A stretch of 64,000 bases of DNA. Source: Phenylobacterium haematophilum (GTDB lineage: Bacteria; Pseudomonadota; Alphaproteobacteria; Caulobacterales; Caulobacteraceae). The notes beneath the pieces are model-generated. The model worked only from the letters and a program-made list of their open reading frames with translations. It was not told where the DNA came from and did not search any database. Of this stretch, positions 28,658 to 37,942 are shown in pieces (within the stretch, counting starts at the first letter, position 1; each line of letters starts with the position of its first letter). The stretch is from positions 558,001 to 622,000 of the forward strand of contig NZ_JACIDK010000002.1 in the NCBI RefSeq assembly GCF_014196295.1, in the 5' to 3' direction. A program made the translations under genes and the position numbers.

Positions 28658-29568
28658 CCCTGCAGGTGTCCGCCGGACGACAAGCCCTTCGACAGGCTGT
28701 TGGCCCAGGTCGACAGCAGGAACAGCTCGCCCGTGCCGGCGGCGGCCGCGGCCGGGCCGATGTCGCGGATCAGGTGCTTGCGCATGGCTTGCGGCGCGGT
28801 GTCCTCGGTGGCGGCCGTGTCGAGCTTCAGGAGCTCGGCGCAGCGTTCGTCGTCGGTTTCCGGGTCGCCGGTCAAGTCCCCGATCCGCTCCAGCACCACC
28901 GGATAGGCCGAAGGCGTGCGCGCCGCATTCAGCGCGGCCGCCAGGATCAGCCCGTCCAACTGCACCGCCTTGTGCAGCGAGACCCCGTTGAACACCAGGA
29001 ACACCGGCGTCTGCCCGACCGTGTCGAACAGGATCGCGAACACCTGGCCCTCGACCGGCATCAGCCAGCCGTCGAACAGCAGGCCCGACCCGCCCATCTG
29101 GAAGCGCAGCAGGCCGTCGGGGCCGCGCCGGATCATCCCGTAGTCGTGAAAAATCTCGCCCGGCATCGCGATCGAGGGGCGGGTGCTGCGCCAGAACCCC
29201 TCATAGGTCGCCCCGCGCCGCTCGGTGACCATCCGCACCATGTCGAGGCCCGGCAGCGGCAGGCCCTCGACGGCCGGGCCGTCGACCCGCGGCCGGCGCG
29301 CGCGCGGCGAGGCCGGCTCGACCCCGAACACCTGCGCCAGCCCCTCGAGGCTCCGGTCCCAGTCGAGCATGGTGAAGCCAGGGCGACGCTGGGCCACCAG
29401 CCGGGTCAGGTTCTCCAGATTGTGCGCCGAGGGCGTCACCGCCCCGGACGCCCAGCGCCCGACCAGCGACTTATCCACGCCGAGTTCGGCTGCAAGTCGC
29501 CCCCGGCTCATCGAGAGCGCCTTCAGCACCAGATCCAGCTTCTCTGAAAACGGCGTAGCGGCGTGCAT
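28654..29568 (-). CDS. XRE-family helix-turn-helix regulator with unknown C-terminal domain
   Basis: A 304-residue protein. The N-terminal helix-turn-helix is SMSRGRLAAELGVDKSLVGRWASGAVTPSAHNLENLTRLV (about 19-58). The rest contains a sensor-like alpha/beta region (EGFWRSTRPSIAMPGEIFHDYGMIRRGPDGLLRFQMGGSGLLFDGWL) that I do not recognise. ATG 29568 is preceded by GAGG. Upstream are two exact GCAACGGTTGC palindromes 21 bases apart, which probably are its own operator and that of the divergent small gene. It is coupled to rluD downstream. Confidence 0.85.
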   Translation of the reverse strand: MHAATPFSEKLDLVLKALSMSRGRLAAELGVDKSLVGRWASGAVTPSAHNLENLTRLVAQRRPGFTMLDWDRSLEGLAQVFGVEPASPRARRPRVDGPAVEGLPLPGLDMVRMVTERRGATYEGFWRSTRPSIAMPGEIFHDYGMIRRGPDGLLRFQMGGSGLLFDGWLMPVEGQVFAILFDTVGQTPVFLVFNGVSLHKAVQLDGLILAAALNAARTPSAYPVVLERIGDLTGDPETDDERCAELLKLDTAATEDTAPQAMRKHLIRDIGPAAAAAGTGELFLLSTWANSLSKGLSSGGHLQG

Positions 29569-29599
29569 GGAACCTCAATGATTCCATAGCCCTCACGGA

Positions 29600-29645
29600 A
29601 TGCAACCCTGCATGCAACGGTTGCGCCTTGGAATGCAACGGTTGC
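29600..29645. promoter_or_regulatory. Phased palindromes, probable operator of the XRE regulator
   Basis: GCAACGGTTGC occurs at 29614-29624 and at 29635-29645, each an interrupted palindrome, with centres exactly 21 bases apart (two helical turns). Each is preceded by AT, and a further ATGCAAC half-site is at 29600-29606. The block lies 32 bases upstream of the XRE start and 114 bases upstream of the divergent small gene. Binding by the XRE protein is inference. Confidence 0.65.
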
Positions 29646-29758
29646 ACGTGGCTGCGCAGGCCGTCGCAGGTCGCTGCAACTGCTCGTCGAACGACGTTCT
29701 TCTAGATTTCGGGGCAACCACGAACGCGGCCCCGAGACGTCGGCGGAGGAGCACAGCC

Positions 29759-29926
29759 ATGGCCTATCTGACCCTCGGATTCTCGATCGCCTCCTTCATC
29801 GCCGCCGGGGTCATCGCCCTGACGACGCCGGCCACGGCGGAGCTGATGAAGGCGGAGCCGGCGCGCGCGTCGGCCAGTAGTCAGGGCCCGGCCGGTCTCT
29901 CCATCGCGCCGCGGGCCCTGCGGTGA
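29759..29926 (+). CDS. Small membrane or exported protein, unknown
   Basis: A 55-residue product with one hydrophobic segment near the N-terminus (LTLGFSIASFIAAGVIALTTPATA, about 4-27) and a polar Ala/Ser/Pro-rich tail. It could be a signal peptide cleaved after ATA or a single membrane anchor. GGCGGAGGAG lies seven bases ahead of the ATG, a strong ribosome binding site. It is divergent from the XRE gene across the palindrome block and so is probably regulated by it. No family recognised. Confidence 0.6.
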   Translation: MAYLTLGFSIASFIAAGVIALTTPATAELMKAEPARASASSQGPAGLSIAPRALR

Positions 29927-29961
29927 TCCCACGGTCCCCACCATAGCCGGATCACCATGAC

Positions 29962-30000
29962 CGGAGGCGGCGGCCCCCGCTGCGGCGGCCGCCGCCTCCG
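29962..30000. repeat. Perfect 13-bp GC-rich inverted repeat
   Basis: CGGAGGCGGCGGC at 29962-29974 and GCCGCCGCCTCCG at 29988-30000 pair perfectly around a 13-base loop. It lies 36 bases after the small gene. No T-run follows in either direction. The rest of the 268-base gap up to the phosphatase gene shows no gene I can support. Confidence 0.7.
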
Positions 30001-30194
30001 CGTCGAACGCCCGTCCCGGCGAGGGTCGGGACCGCCTGGAGGGTCTGGGGGCTCTCCGCGCCGCAGCGGCCCGGTCGCGCGGCGTGTGGGTGGTCCCGGC
30101 CTTCCCCCGGACGAGCGGGGCGCGCGCTGGACATGTGACCGTCATCCTTCTCGGCTATGCCTCAAGCTCGGCCATCGAGTGCGAGGGGGATTTC

Positions 30195-31865
30195 ATGCGG
30201 ATCGACAGACGCCGGGCGCTGGCCCTGCTGGGCATCGGCGCCGCCGGTCCGGCGGCGGCTCAGGGCGGCTCCCGCTACACGGGCGCGGTTTCGTTCGACC
30301 ACGGCGTCGCCTCAGGCGATCCGCTGGCCGACCGCGTCATACTCTGGACCCGGATCACGCCGGCCGACCCTGCCGCCGGCGAGATCGCCTACAGCTGGAA
30401 GCTTAACCCCCTCGACCGCCGCGCCGGCGGCGCCAAGTCGGGCCAGGGGATCACCGGTCCGGGGCGCGACTGGACCGTCAAGGTCGACGTCGGCGGCCTC
30501 GACGCCGGCCGCGCCTACAGCTTCGAGTTCACCGCCAACGGCGTCGCCTCGCCGATCGGCCGCACCGCCACCCTGCCCAGCGGCGCGACCAAGGACGTGG
30601 TGCTGGCCGTCGCCTCCTGCTCGCTCTATCCGAACGGATACTTCAACGCCTACCAGGCCATCGCCGACCTGCCGCGGGTCGACGCGGTGCTGCACCTGGG
30701 CGACTACATCTACGAGTACGGCGGCCCGGACTCCTACGGGATGACCTCGCCCGTCGCCGCCGAGCGGCCGCATGATCCGCCGCACGAGATCCTCTCGCTC
30801 GCCGACTATCGCCGCCGCCACGCGCAGTACAAATCCGACCCGCAGCTGCAGGCCGCCCACGCCCGCGCGCCGTGGATCGTGGTCTGGGACGACCACGAGA
30901 CCGCCAACGACAGCTTCATGTCCGGCGCCCAGAACCACCAGCCCGACAAGGAAGGCGACTGGAACGCGCGCAAGGCCCGCGCCATCAAGGCCTATTACGA
31001 GTGGATGCCGATCCGCGAGCCGCAGGGCGGCGGCGCGGCGATCAACCGGGCCTTCCAGTTCGGCGATCTGATGAGCCTGTTCATGCTCGAGACCCGGCTC
31101 ACCGCCCGCGACCAGCAGCTGAACTACGAGCGCGACCTGCCGGCCCCCGGCGGCCCGGCCGAGGTCGCCGCCTTCCGCGCCAAGCTCGACGACCCGGCCC
31201 GCAAGATGATGGGCCCGACCCAGCAGGCCTGGCTCGCCGCCGGCCTGAAGGACTCGGTCAAGGCCGGCCGCGTCTGGCAGGTGCTCGGCAACGAGGTGGT
31301 CATGGCCCGCCTGCCGGTCCCCAGCCTCAGCAAGCACCTGGGCGAGGCCAAGCTCGCCGAGGTCCTGGCCGCGCAGGGCGAAGGCTCGCGCAAGCGCCTG
31401 GCGCGGATGGAGCAGCTGGCCCAGCTTAACCTGCCCTACGGCCTCGACATGTGGGACGGCTATCCCGCCGAGCGCGAGCGGCTCTACGACGCCATCAAGA
31501 GCGCCGGCGCGCGCGCCATCGTGCTGGCCGGCGACAGCCACGCCTTCTGGGCCAACGAGCTCTATGACGACGCCGGCAATCGCGTCGCCGCCGAGTTCGG
31601 GGCCACCGCGATCACCAGCCCCGGCGCCAACGACACGATCAAGGGCTTCTCGGTCGGCGAGATGTTCGCGACCGCCAACAAGGAGGTGGTGTTCTCCGAG
31701 CAGTCGATGAAGGGCTTCCTGCTGCTGACCCTGACGCATGAGGACGCCAAGGCCGAACTGGTGACCGTCTCGACGGTCGCCTCCAAGACCTTCGAGACGA
31801 GGGTGCTGAAGACCTTCCGGGTGACGCCGGAGGCCCATCGCGTTTCAGGTCTGACCGAAGTCTAG
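30195..31865 (+). CDS. phoD: PhoD-type alkaline phosphatase/phosphodiesterase, Tat-exported
   Basis: Extracytoplasmic metallophosphoesterase of 556 residues that frees phosphate from mono- and diesters. The N-terminus RIDRRRALALLGIGAAGPAAA is a twin-arginine signal. An N-terminal PhoD_N beta domain (about 30-130) is followed by the metal-site motifs HLGDYIYEYG, WDDHETANDSF, LGNEVVMAR and LAGDSHAFWANEL. Family members need Ca and Fe and are exported folded, which fits the Tat signal. ATG 30195 is preceded by GAGGGGG. No Pho box was identified. Confidence 0.93.
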   Translation: MRIDRRRALALLGIGAAGPAAAQGGSRYTGAVSFDHGVASGDPLADRVILWTRITPADPAAGEIAYSWKLNPLDRRAGGAKSGQGITGPGRDWTVKVDVGGLDAGRAYSFEFTANGVASPIGRTATLPSGATKDVVLAVASCSLYPNGYFNAYQAIADLPRVDAVLHLGDYIYEYGGPDSYGMTSPVAAERPHDPPHEILSLADYRRRHAQYKSDPQLQAAHARAPWIVVWDDHETANDSFMSGAQNHQPDKEGDWNARKARAIKAYYEWMPIREPQGGGAAINRAFQFGDLMSLFMLETRLTARDQQLNYERDLPAPGGPAEVAAFRAKLDDPARKMMGPTQQAWLAAGLKDSVKAGRVWQVLGNEVVMARLPVPSLSKHLGEAKLAEVLAAQGEGSRKRLARMEQLAQLNLPYGLDMWDGYPAERERLYDAIKSAGARAIVLAGDSHAFWANELYDDAGNRVAAEFGATAITSPGANDTIKGFSVGEMFATANKEVVFSEQSMKGFLLLTLTHEDAKAELVTVSTVASKTFETRVLKTFRVTPEAHRVSGLTEV

Positions 31866-31908
31866 GCCCGCGGCGGCGCCGGATGGGCGGCGAGGGCCTC
31901 CAGCGGGC

Positions 31909-32307
31909 TCACGGCCGCTCGACCAGCCTGCCGTCCTCGACGACGCGATAGAAGCACGAGCGGAAGCCGACGTGGCAAGCGCCGCCGTCGCCCTGCGGCA
32001 GCACCTTGATCCAGAGGCAGTCCTGGTCGCAGTCGACCCGCATCTCGACGATCTTCTGGATCTGGCCGCTGGTCGCGCCCTTATGCCAGATCTCGTTGCG
32101 TGACCGGCTGAAATAGACCGCCTCGCCCAGCTCCAGCGTCCGGGCCAGGGCCTCGGCGTTCATATGCGCGAACATCAGCACCTCGCCGGTCTCCGCATGG
32201 GTCGCGACGACGGCCATCAGGCCGCTTGCGTCGAACCTGGGGCTCAGGACCGCGCCACGCTCGAGCGCGTCTTTGGACGGGGCAGTGGGAAAGGTGGTCT
32301 CGGTCAT
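31909..32307 (-). CDS. hisI: Phosphoribosyl-AMP cyclohydrolase
   Basis: Third step of histidine synthesis: opens the adenine ring of phosphoribosyl-AMP. The 132-residue product is the single-domain form without the HisE pyrophosphatase. Key motifs are [27 protein letters not shown] and the zinc-binding set [11 protein letters not shown] and [14 protein letters not shown]. Other his genes are not nearby, as is common in this group. It lies 78 bases downstream of folE on the same strand. Confidence 0.95.
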   Translation of the reverse strand: MTETTFPTAPSKDALERGAVLSPRFDASGLMAVVATHAETGEVLMFAHMNAEALARTLELGEAVYFSRSRNEIWHKGATSGQIQKIVEMRVDCDQDCLWIKVLPQGDGGACHVGFRSCFYRVVEDGRLVERP

Positions 32308-32344
32308 GGGCGCATGTGGCCTAATTCGCCGGCCTGCGCGCGGA

Positions 32345-32373
32345 CGTCGGACCTTCGCAAGGAAGGCCCGACG
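32345..32373 (-). promoter_or_regulatory. Hairpin between folE and hisI
   Basis: CGTCGGACCTTC (32345-32356) and GAAGGCCCGACG (32362-32373) form a 12-bp stem with one mismatch and a five-base loop. No T-run follows on the minus strand, so termination after folE would be weak. It may stabilise the folE 3' end. Confidence 0.5.
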
Positions 32374-32385
32374 GGTCGCAAGGGC

Positions 32386-33018
32386 CTAGCGCTTGTTGAC
32401 GAAGTCGAGGAAGCGCTGACGCAGGGTCGCGTCGGTCTTGAACACCCCCGTGAACTGGGTGGTGATCGTCGAGACGTGGCGGTGGTGCACGCCGCGGGTG
32501 GTCATGCACTGGTGGGCCGCGTCGATCAGGATCGCGACGCCGGCCGGACGCAGGCTGTCGGTGATCGCGTCGGCGATCTGCTGAGTCATGGTTTCTTGGG
32601 TCTGCAGGCGGCGGGCGTAGATTTCCACGACCTTGGCCAGCTTGGAGATCCCGACGACCCGGTTGGTCGGCATGTAGGCCACGTAGGCCTTGCCGAGGAA
32701 CGGAGCCATGTGGTGCTCGCAGTGGCTCTCGACCTCGATGTCGCGCAGCATGACGATGTCGTCATAGCCCTGCACGTCCTCGAAGGTGCGCGACAGTTCC
32801 TTGGCCGGGTCGAGCTGATAGCCCTCGAACCATTCGGCGTAGGCGTCGACCACACGCTTGGGGGTGTCGATCACGCCTTCGCGGCGCGGATCGTCGCCGG
32901 CCCACGCGATCAGCGTGCGCACAGCTTCCATAGCCTCTTCGCGCGACGGGCGCTTCACGGCTTCAAGATCAAGACCGGGCGTGCCGATCAGGGTTCGGTC
33001 GCGACTGGGAGCGTCCAT
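32386..33018 (-). CDS. folE: GTP cyclohydrolase I
   Basis: Converts GTP to dihydroneopterin triphosphate, first step of folate synthesis. The 210-residue product has the zinc and catalytic motifs SHCEHHMAPFLGKAYVAYMPTNRVVGISKLAK and CMTTRGV, with the second zinc Cys in the latter, so it is the zinc-dependent type IA enzyme. The family's HQCMTTRGVHH stretch is intact. It is divergent from cysS across about 215 bases that hold a CCACGG/CCGTGG hairpin. Confidence 0.96.
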   Translation of the reverse strand: MDAPSRDRTLIGTPGLDLEAVKRPSREEAMEAVRTLIAWAGDDPRREGVIDTPKRVVDAYAEWFEGYQLDPAKELSRTFEDVQGYDDIVMLRDIEVESHCEHHMAPFLGKAYVAYMPTNRVVGISKLAKVVEIYARRLQTQETMTQQIADAITDSLRPAGVAILIDAAHQCMTTRGVHHRHVSTITTQFTGVFKTDATLRQRFLDFVNKR

Positions 33019-33110
33019 GTGTCAGCGGTTTCTTTCCGGGGCCTGAGTTGCGCCGGGACGAAGGTCCCGGAAATGACGCGTGCCACCCCTGATGTCGGCC
33101 GTGTGCGCGA

Positions 33111-33128
33111 CCACGGACGGAACCGTGG
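33111..33128. repeat. Inverted repeat in the folE-cysS intergenic region
   Basis: CCACGG (33111-33116) and CCGTGG (33123-33128) pair around ACGGAA, with partial pairing of the flanks (GCGA on the left, TCGC on the right). It lies about midway between the divergent folE and cysS starts. It may be a binding site; no regulator can be named. Confidence 0.35.
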
Positions 33129-33233
33129 CCTCGCGGCCGGACCGAATGTATATGGGGCCAACCCCTTGGCGGGCAACTGTTACCCAGCGTCAGTTTTTCT
33201 CAAATACTGACGCGCCTTTTCATGAAGGACCCT

Positions 33234-34622
33234 ATGGCCCTCTCGCTCTACGACACCATGGCCCGCGAAAAGCGGCCCTTCGTCCCCAAGGATCCGAACC
33301 GGGTGACGATGTATGTCTGCGGGCCGACGGTCTACAACTACGCCCATATCGGCAACGCCCGGCCGGTCGTCATCTTCGACGTGCTGTTCCGCCTGCTCCG
33401 CCACGCCTACGGCGAAAACGCCGTGATTTATGCGGCGAACGTCACCGACGTGGACGACAAGATCAACAAGAAGGCCGCCGAGGAAGGGGTCGCCATCGAC
33501 GTGATCACCGACCGCTACCTGGCGATCTACAACGACGACATGGCCACCCTGGGCGCGTTGCGGCCGACCCATCAGCCGCGCGCCACCCAGACCATGGCCG
33601 AGATCATCGCCATGATTGGCAAGCTGGTGGCCAACGGCTCGGCCTATGCGGCCGAAGGCCACGTCCTGTTCAACACCCAGGCATACGCCGACTACGGGAA
33701 GCTCTCGCGCCAGCCAATGGACGAGATGGTCGCCGGCGCCCGCGTCGACGTCGCGCCGTACAAGCAGCATCCGGCCGACTTCGTGCTCTGGAAGCCGTCG
33801 AAGGCGAACGAGCCGGTCTGGGAAAGCCCCTGGGGCCCCGGCCGTCCCGGCTGGCACATCGAATGCTCGGCGATGATCGAGAAGACGCTGGGCCTGCCGA
33901 TCGACATCCACGGCGGCGGCATCGACCTCCTGTTCCCGCACCATGAGAACGAGATGGCCCAGGGCGTCTGCGCCGGCCACGATCACGAGGTCGGATACGC
34001 CAACTACTGGATGCACAACGGCTTCCTGAACATGGCGGCCGAGAAGATGTCCAAGAGCCTCGGCAATGTCGCCCTGGTGCACGACCTTATTCAGCAGGCG
34101 CCCGGCGAGGCGCTCCGCTGGGCGCTGCTGGTCGGCCACTACCGCGCGCCGCTGGAATGGACCGGCGAGCTCATCGAGCAGTCCAAGAAGGCGCTCGACC
34201 GGCTGTATGGCGCCCTGCGCCGCGCCAGCGAGGTCGAGGCCGAGGATGTTCCTCCGCCCGCCGCCTTCCTGGCCGCGCTGGAGGACGACCTCAACACACC
34301 GGCCGCCTTTGCAGAGCTGTTCGCCATGGCCACCAAGCTGGAGACGGCCACCGGCAAGGGCCGCGGTCAGGCCAAGGGCGAGCTGCTGGCCGCCGCCAAT
34401 CTGCTGGGATTCCTGTTCGGCGATCCGGAGGACTGGTTCCAGGCCGGCGTCACCGACGACCTGCGCGAAAGGGTCGACGGCCTGATCGCTCAGCGTATCG
34501 AAGCCCGCGCCGCCAAGGACTGGGCCGCCGCCGACCGCATCCGCGACGAGCTCACCGCGTTGAACATCGAAGTGATGGACGGTCCGACCGGCGCGACCTG
34601 GCGGATCAGGGAATCCGGCTGA
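33234..34622 (+). CDS. cysS: Cysteinyl-tRNA synthetase
   Basis: Charges tRNA-Cys. The 462-residue product has the class I signature CGPTVYNYAHIGNAR with HIGN, the zinc ligands CGP, ECSAM and the GGGIDLLFPHHENE region, and the KMSKS loop AEKMSKSLGN. ATG 33234 (ALSLYDTMAREKRPF) is chosen because the family begins here and AAGGA lies just ahead; ATG 33222 would add four residues. It is first of a tightly packed plus-strand run ending with a glycosyltransferase at 38877. Confidence 0.96.
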   Translation: MALSLYDTMAREKRPFVPKDPNRVTMYVCGPTVYNYAHIGNARPVVIFDVLFRLLRHAYGENAVIYAANVTDVDDKINKKAAEEGVAIDVITDRYLAIYNDDMATLGALRPTHQPRATQTMAEIIAMIGKLVANGSAYAAEGHVLFNTQAYADYGKLSRQPMDEMVAGARVDVAPYKQHPADFVLWKPSKANEPVWESPWGPGRPGWHIECSAMIEKTLGLPIDIHGGGIDLLFPHHENEMAQGVCAGHDHEVGYANYWMHNGFLNMAAEKMSKSLGNVALVHDLIQQAPGEALRWALLVGHYRAPLEWTGELIEQSKKALDRLYGALRRASEVEAEDVPPPAAFLAALEDDLNTPAAFAELFAMATKLETATGKGRGQAKGELLAAANLLGFLFGDPEDWFQAGVTDDLRERVDGLIAQRIEARAAKDWAAADRIRDELTALNIEVMDGPTGATWRIRESG

Positions 34623-35176
34623 TGGGTCTGGGCCCGAAGACGCAAAACAACATGTTCACGCCCGGCAAGGGCCTGAAGTTCAAGCCTGCCGCCTCGGCCG
34701 GGCCGCCTGGCGTGCGGGTCGAACACCGCATCGGCATCCAGGCCCCGGTCGAGACGATCTGGGAGATCCTCTACGACGTCGAGCGCTGGCACGAGTGGAA
34801 CCCGCTCTACACCAAGGCCGAGGGGGCGGTTCGCACCGGCGGCCAGCTCACCCTGACCCTGGCCCTGGAGGGCGAGGCGCCGCGGGTGATCCAGCCGGTG
34901 GTGTACGAATGGGTGCCGCACGACCAGATCCACTGGCGGCTGAAGATGTTGGGCGGACTGGTCTCCAACATCCGCTTCCTGGAGCTTGAGAAGCTCGACA
35001 CTGCCAGCACGATCTTCTCCAACGGCGAACTGATCGGCGGGCTGCTGGGCCCGACGGTCGCGCGCCGCATGGGCCGTAAGATCTACCGCGGCTTCCAGGC
35101 CATGAGCGAAGCGCTGAAGGCGCGCGCCGAGGCGCAATGGCGCGCCGAAGGCGGAGCGCCTACATCTGAGCCATGA
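34622..35176 (+). CDS. SRPBCC (START/Bet v1-like) family protein
   Basis: A 184-residue protein with a hydrophobic-ligand-binding helix-grip fold. The core is VRVEHRIGIQAPVETIWEILYDVERWHEWNPLYTKAEG, the usual first strand and helices of polyketide cyclase/SRPBCC proteins, with a C-terminal helix GRKIYRGFQAMSEALKARAEA. Its ATG overlaps the cysS stop by one base (TGATG) and its stop overlaps the next gene (ATGA). Ligand unknown. Confidence 0.85.
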   Translation: MGLGPKTQNNMFTPGKGLKFKPAASAGPPGVRVEHRIGIQAPVETIWEILYDVERWHEWNPLYTKAEGAVRTGGQLTLTLALEGEAPRVIQPVVYEWVPHDQIHWRLKMLGGLVSNIRFLELEKLDTASTIFSNGELIGGLLGPTVARRMGRKIYRGFQAMSEALKARAEAQWRAEGGAPTSEP

Positions 35177-35622
35177 TCGACGATCTCTACTCGGCCAAGC
35201 TGCTGAAGCTTGCGGCGAACATGCCGCATCTCGGCCGGCTGCCTGCGCCGGACGCCAGCTCGGAAAAGGTCGCCAAGCTTTGCGGCAGCCGGGTGGTGGT
35301 CGACGTGACGGTGGAGGGCGACCGCGTCGCCCAGTTCGCCCAGGACGTGAAGGCCTGCGCGTTGGGTCAGGCCTCGGCCGCGGTGCTCGGCGCCAGCGTG
35401 CTCGGGGCGAGCCTGTCGGAGATCGAGATGGCCCGGGATCAGTTCCGTGCTATGCTCAAGCAAGGCGCAGATGCGCCCCAAGGACGTTTTTCGGATCTCT
35501 CCATGCTGGCCCCGGTGAAAGACTATCCCGCCCGCCACGCCTCCACGCTTCTGGCGTTCGAGGCCGCGGCCGAGGCTGTCCGCCGCGCCGTGGAACGAAC
35601 TAGCCGCGCCGGCGCGGCTTGA
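35173..35622 (+). CDS. NifU/IscU-like iron-sulfur scaffold family protein
   Basis: A 149-residue protein with features of the NifU N-terminal fold: MIDDLYSAKLLKLAANMPHLGRLP at the start, a cysteine in VAKLCGSRVVVDV (about 36), and VKACALGQASAAVLGASVLG, which aligns with the CxxSxAS region of IscU. The third cysteine of true IscU is not evident, so cluster binding is uncertain. This family is often found near yidD in Alphaproteobacteria, as here. It overlaps the SRPBCC gene by four bases. Confidence 0.75.
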   Translation: MIDDLYSAKLLKLAANMPHLGRLPAPDASSEKVAKLCGSRVVVDVTVEGDRVAQFAQDVKACALGQASAAVLGASVLGASLSEIEMARDQFRAMLKQGADAPQGRFSDLSMLAPVKDYPARHASTLLAFEAAAEAVRRAVERTSRAGAA

Positions 35623-35678
35623 TCCTCAAGGCCGCCCAGCGTAATCGCTGCGGCTGAATCGCACGTCCGCGAGCCGGC

Positions 35679-35960
35679 ATGAACCTCTACGAGACCTGCG
35701 TCCGTGGCGCCTTGCGCGCCTACAAGCTGACGCTTTCGCCCCTGATCGGGCGCCAGTGCCGGTTTCTTCCGACCTGTTCGGAGTACGCGGCCCAGGCCCT
35801 GATCCTGCACGGCCCCGTTCGCGGCTCCTGGCTTGCGACCCGGCGGTTGTGCCGCTGTCACCCCTGGGGAGCTTCGGGCTACGACCCGGTCCCCCAACCG
35901 CGCGACAAGGCCCCGGATGGAAATGGGCCGGCCTCGCGGACATGGACATGTGAGACATGA
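35679..35960 (+). CDS. yidD: YidD membrane protein insertion efficiency factor
   Basis: A 93-residue amphipathic protein that aids YidC-dependent insertion. The family core is unmistakable: [31 protein letters not shown], then [15 protein letters not shown]. It sits between the NifU-like gene and thrS rather than between rnpA and yidC, about 33 kb from those genes. Its stop overlaps the thrS ATG (ATGA). Confidence 0.95.
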   Translation: MNLYETCVRGALRAYKLTLSPLIGRQCRFLPTCSEYAAQALILHGPVRGSWLATRRLCRCHPWGASGYDPVPQPRDKAPDGNGPASRTWTCET

Positions 35961-37942
35961 TCGACCTGATTTTCCCCGATGGTTCCCAGCGCCAGTTCGA
36001 CGACGGCGTGACGGGACGTGACGTCGCCGCCTCCATCGCCAAGTCGCTGGAGAAGAAGGCCGTGCTCGTGAAGCTCGACGGCGAGCTGCGCGACCTCGAC
36101 CGCCCGCTCGAAAAGGGCGGCGCCTTCGAGATCCTCACGCGCGAGAGCCCCGAGAGCCTCGAGACCATCCGCCACGACGCCAGCCACATCATGGCCGAGG
36201 CGGTGCAGGAGCTGTTCCCCGGCACCCAGGTCACGATCGGCCCGGCCATCGACGACGGCTTCTACTACGACTTCGCGCGCGACACGCCGTTCAGCCTGGA
36301 CGACCTGGCGACGATCGAACAGCGCATGAAGGAGATCGTCGACCGCGACGAGAAGATCGTCCGCGAGGTCTGGGACCGCGCCGAGGCGATCGAACACTTC
36401 AAGTCGATCGGCGAGGCCTACAAGGCCGAGATCATCTCCGACCTGCCGGAAGGCGAGACGATCACCGTCTATCGCCAAGGGAACTGGAAGGACCTGTGCC
36501 TCGGGCCGCACCTGCCGTCGACCAAGTCGGTGGGCAAGGCCTTCAAGCTGATGAAGCTGGCCGGCGCCTACTGGCGCGGCGACCATCGCAACGCCCAGCT
36601 GCAGCGCATCTACGGCACGGCCTGGGCCAGCGAGGCCGACCTGGAAGCGCACTTGAAGCGCCTTGAGGAAGCCGAACGCCGCGACCACCGCAAGATCGGC
36701 CGCGCCATGGACCTCTTCCACCTGCAGGAAGAGGCCAAGGGCATGATCTTCTGGCACCCCAAGGGCTGGACGCTCTACCGCACGGTCGAGGCCTATATGC
36801 GCCGCCGCCTAGACAGCGACGGCTATGTCGAGGTCAAGGCGCCCCAGATCATGGACCGGGCCCTCTGGGAGAAGTCCGGTCACTGGGAGAAGTTCGGCGC
36901 GAACATGTTCACGTGCGAAACGACGGAAGGCGAAGAGCTGGCCGTCAAGCCGATGAACTGCCCAGGCCACGTCCAGATCTTCAACTTCGGCCAGAAGTCC
37001 TATCGCGACCTGCCGCTGCGCATGGCCGAGTTCGGGGCCTGCCACCGCTTCGAGCCGTCCGGCGCCCTCCACGGGATTATGCGCCTGCGGGCTTTCACCC
37101 AGGACGACGCCCACATCTTCTGCCGCGAGGACCAGATCGAAGAGGAGACGACGAAGTTCGTGCGCCTGCTCAACTCGGTCTACGCCGACTTCGGCCTGGA
37201 GCTGCACAGCGTGAAGCTCGCCTTGCGTCCGGATCTGCGCGCCGGCACCGACGAGGTCTGGGACGTCGCCGAGGACAAGCTCGATCGCGCCGCCCGCCAG
37301 GCGGTGAACATGGGGGTCGAGCGGTTGCCAGGCGAAGGCGCCTTCTACGGTCCGAAGCTCGAGTTCCACCTGTCCGACGCCATCGGCCGGACGTGGCAGT
37401 GCGGCACGCTGCAGCTCGATTTCGTGCTGCCCGAACGGCTCGACGCCGAGTACGTGGTTGAGGACGGCTCCAAGCAGCGCCCGGTCATGCTGCACCGCGC
37501 GATCTGCGGCTCGATGGAGCGTTTCATCGGCGTGGTGATCGAAAACTATGCAGGCGCGTTCCCGCTGTGGCTGGCGCCGACGCAGGTGGTTGTCGCCACA
37601 ATTACGTCAGACGCCGATGATTATGCCTTGAGGGTGGCTCAAGAATTGAGCGCCGCCGGTCTCCGGGTTGATACGGATCTGCGGAACGAAAAAATCAACT
37701 ACAAGATCCGTGAACACAGTCTCGCGAAGGCTCCGATCATCGCGGTGGTCGGCCGGCGAGAAGCTGAGGAAGGCAAGGTCGCCTTGAGGCGCTTGGGCTC
37801 AGACGGACAGTCCATTCTTTCGCTGGATGAGGCGGTCAATAAACTTGCCTTAGAGGCGAGTCCGCCGGATGTTGCACGTCAGGCTGTGCTTCGGGGTGCT
37901 TCGCCGGAGCAGGGCGCGGTCGGGGTTTGGGAGGCTGGATGA
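35957..37942 (+). CDS. thrS: Threonyl-tRNA synthetase
   Basis: Charges tRNA-Thr and edits mischarged Ser. The 661-residue product has the TGS domain ([20 protein letters not shown], 1-60), the editing domain with [17 protein letters not shown], the class II catalytic core with zinc ligands in [11 protein letters not shown] and [19 protein letters not shown], and the anticodon-binding domain from about 530 ([20 protein letters not shown]). The sequence after about residue 630 is an unusual tail. It overlaps yidD by ATGA and the glycosyltransferase by ATGA. No T-box or leader structure was seen, as expected in this group. Confidence 0.97.
   Translation: MIDLIFPDGSQRQFDDGVTGRDVAASIAKSLEKKAVLVKLDGELRDLDRPLEKGGAFEILTRESPESLETIRHDASHIMAEAVQELFPGTQVTIGPAIDDGFYYDFARDTPFSLDDLATIEQRMKEIVDRDEKIVREVWDRAEAIEHFKSIGEAYKAEIISDLPEGETITVYRQGNWKDLCLGPHLPSTKSVGKAFKLMKLAGAYWRGDHRNAQLQRIYGTAWASEADLEAHLKRLEEAERRDHRKIGRAMDLFHLQEEAKGMIFWHPKGWTLYRTVEAYMRRRLDSDGYVEVKAPQIMDRALWEKSGHWEKFGANMFTCETTEGEELAVKPMNCPGHVQIFNFGQKSYRDLPLRMAEFGACHRFEPSGALHGIMRLRAFTQDDAHIFCREDQIEEETTKFVRLLNSVYADFGLELHSVKLALRPDLRAGTDEVWDVAEDKLDRAARQAVNMGVERLPGEGAFYGPKLEFHLSDAIGRTWQCGTLQLDFVLPERLDAEYVVEDGSKQRPVMLHRAICGSMERFIGVVIENYAGAFPLWLAPTQVVVATITSDADDYALRVAQELSAAGLRVDTDLRNEKINYKIREHSLAKAPIIAVVGRREAEEGKVALRRLGSDGQSILSLDEAVNKLALEASPPDVARQAVLRGASPEQGAVGVWEAG

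Noticed and set aside
29600..29645. CRISPR-like array
   Set aside because: Only two full copies of an 11-base palindrome plus a half-site; no spacers of constant length and no cas genes.
29702..30145. 147-codon minus-strand frame between the small gene and phoD
   Set aside because: Arg/Ala/Pro-rich composition, antisense to the small gene, no ribosome binding site.
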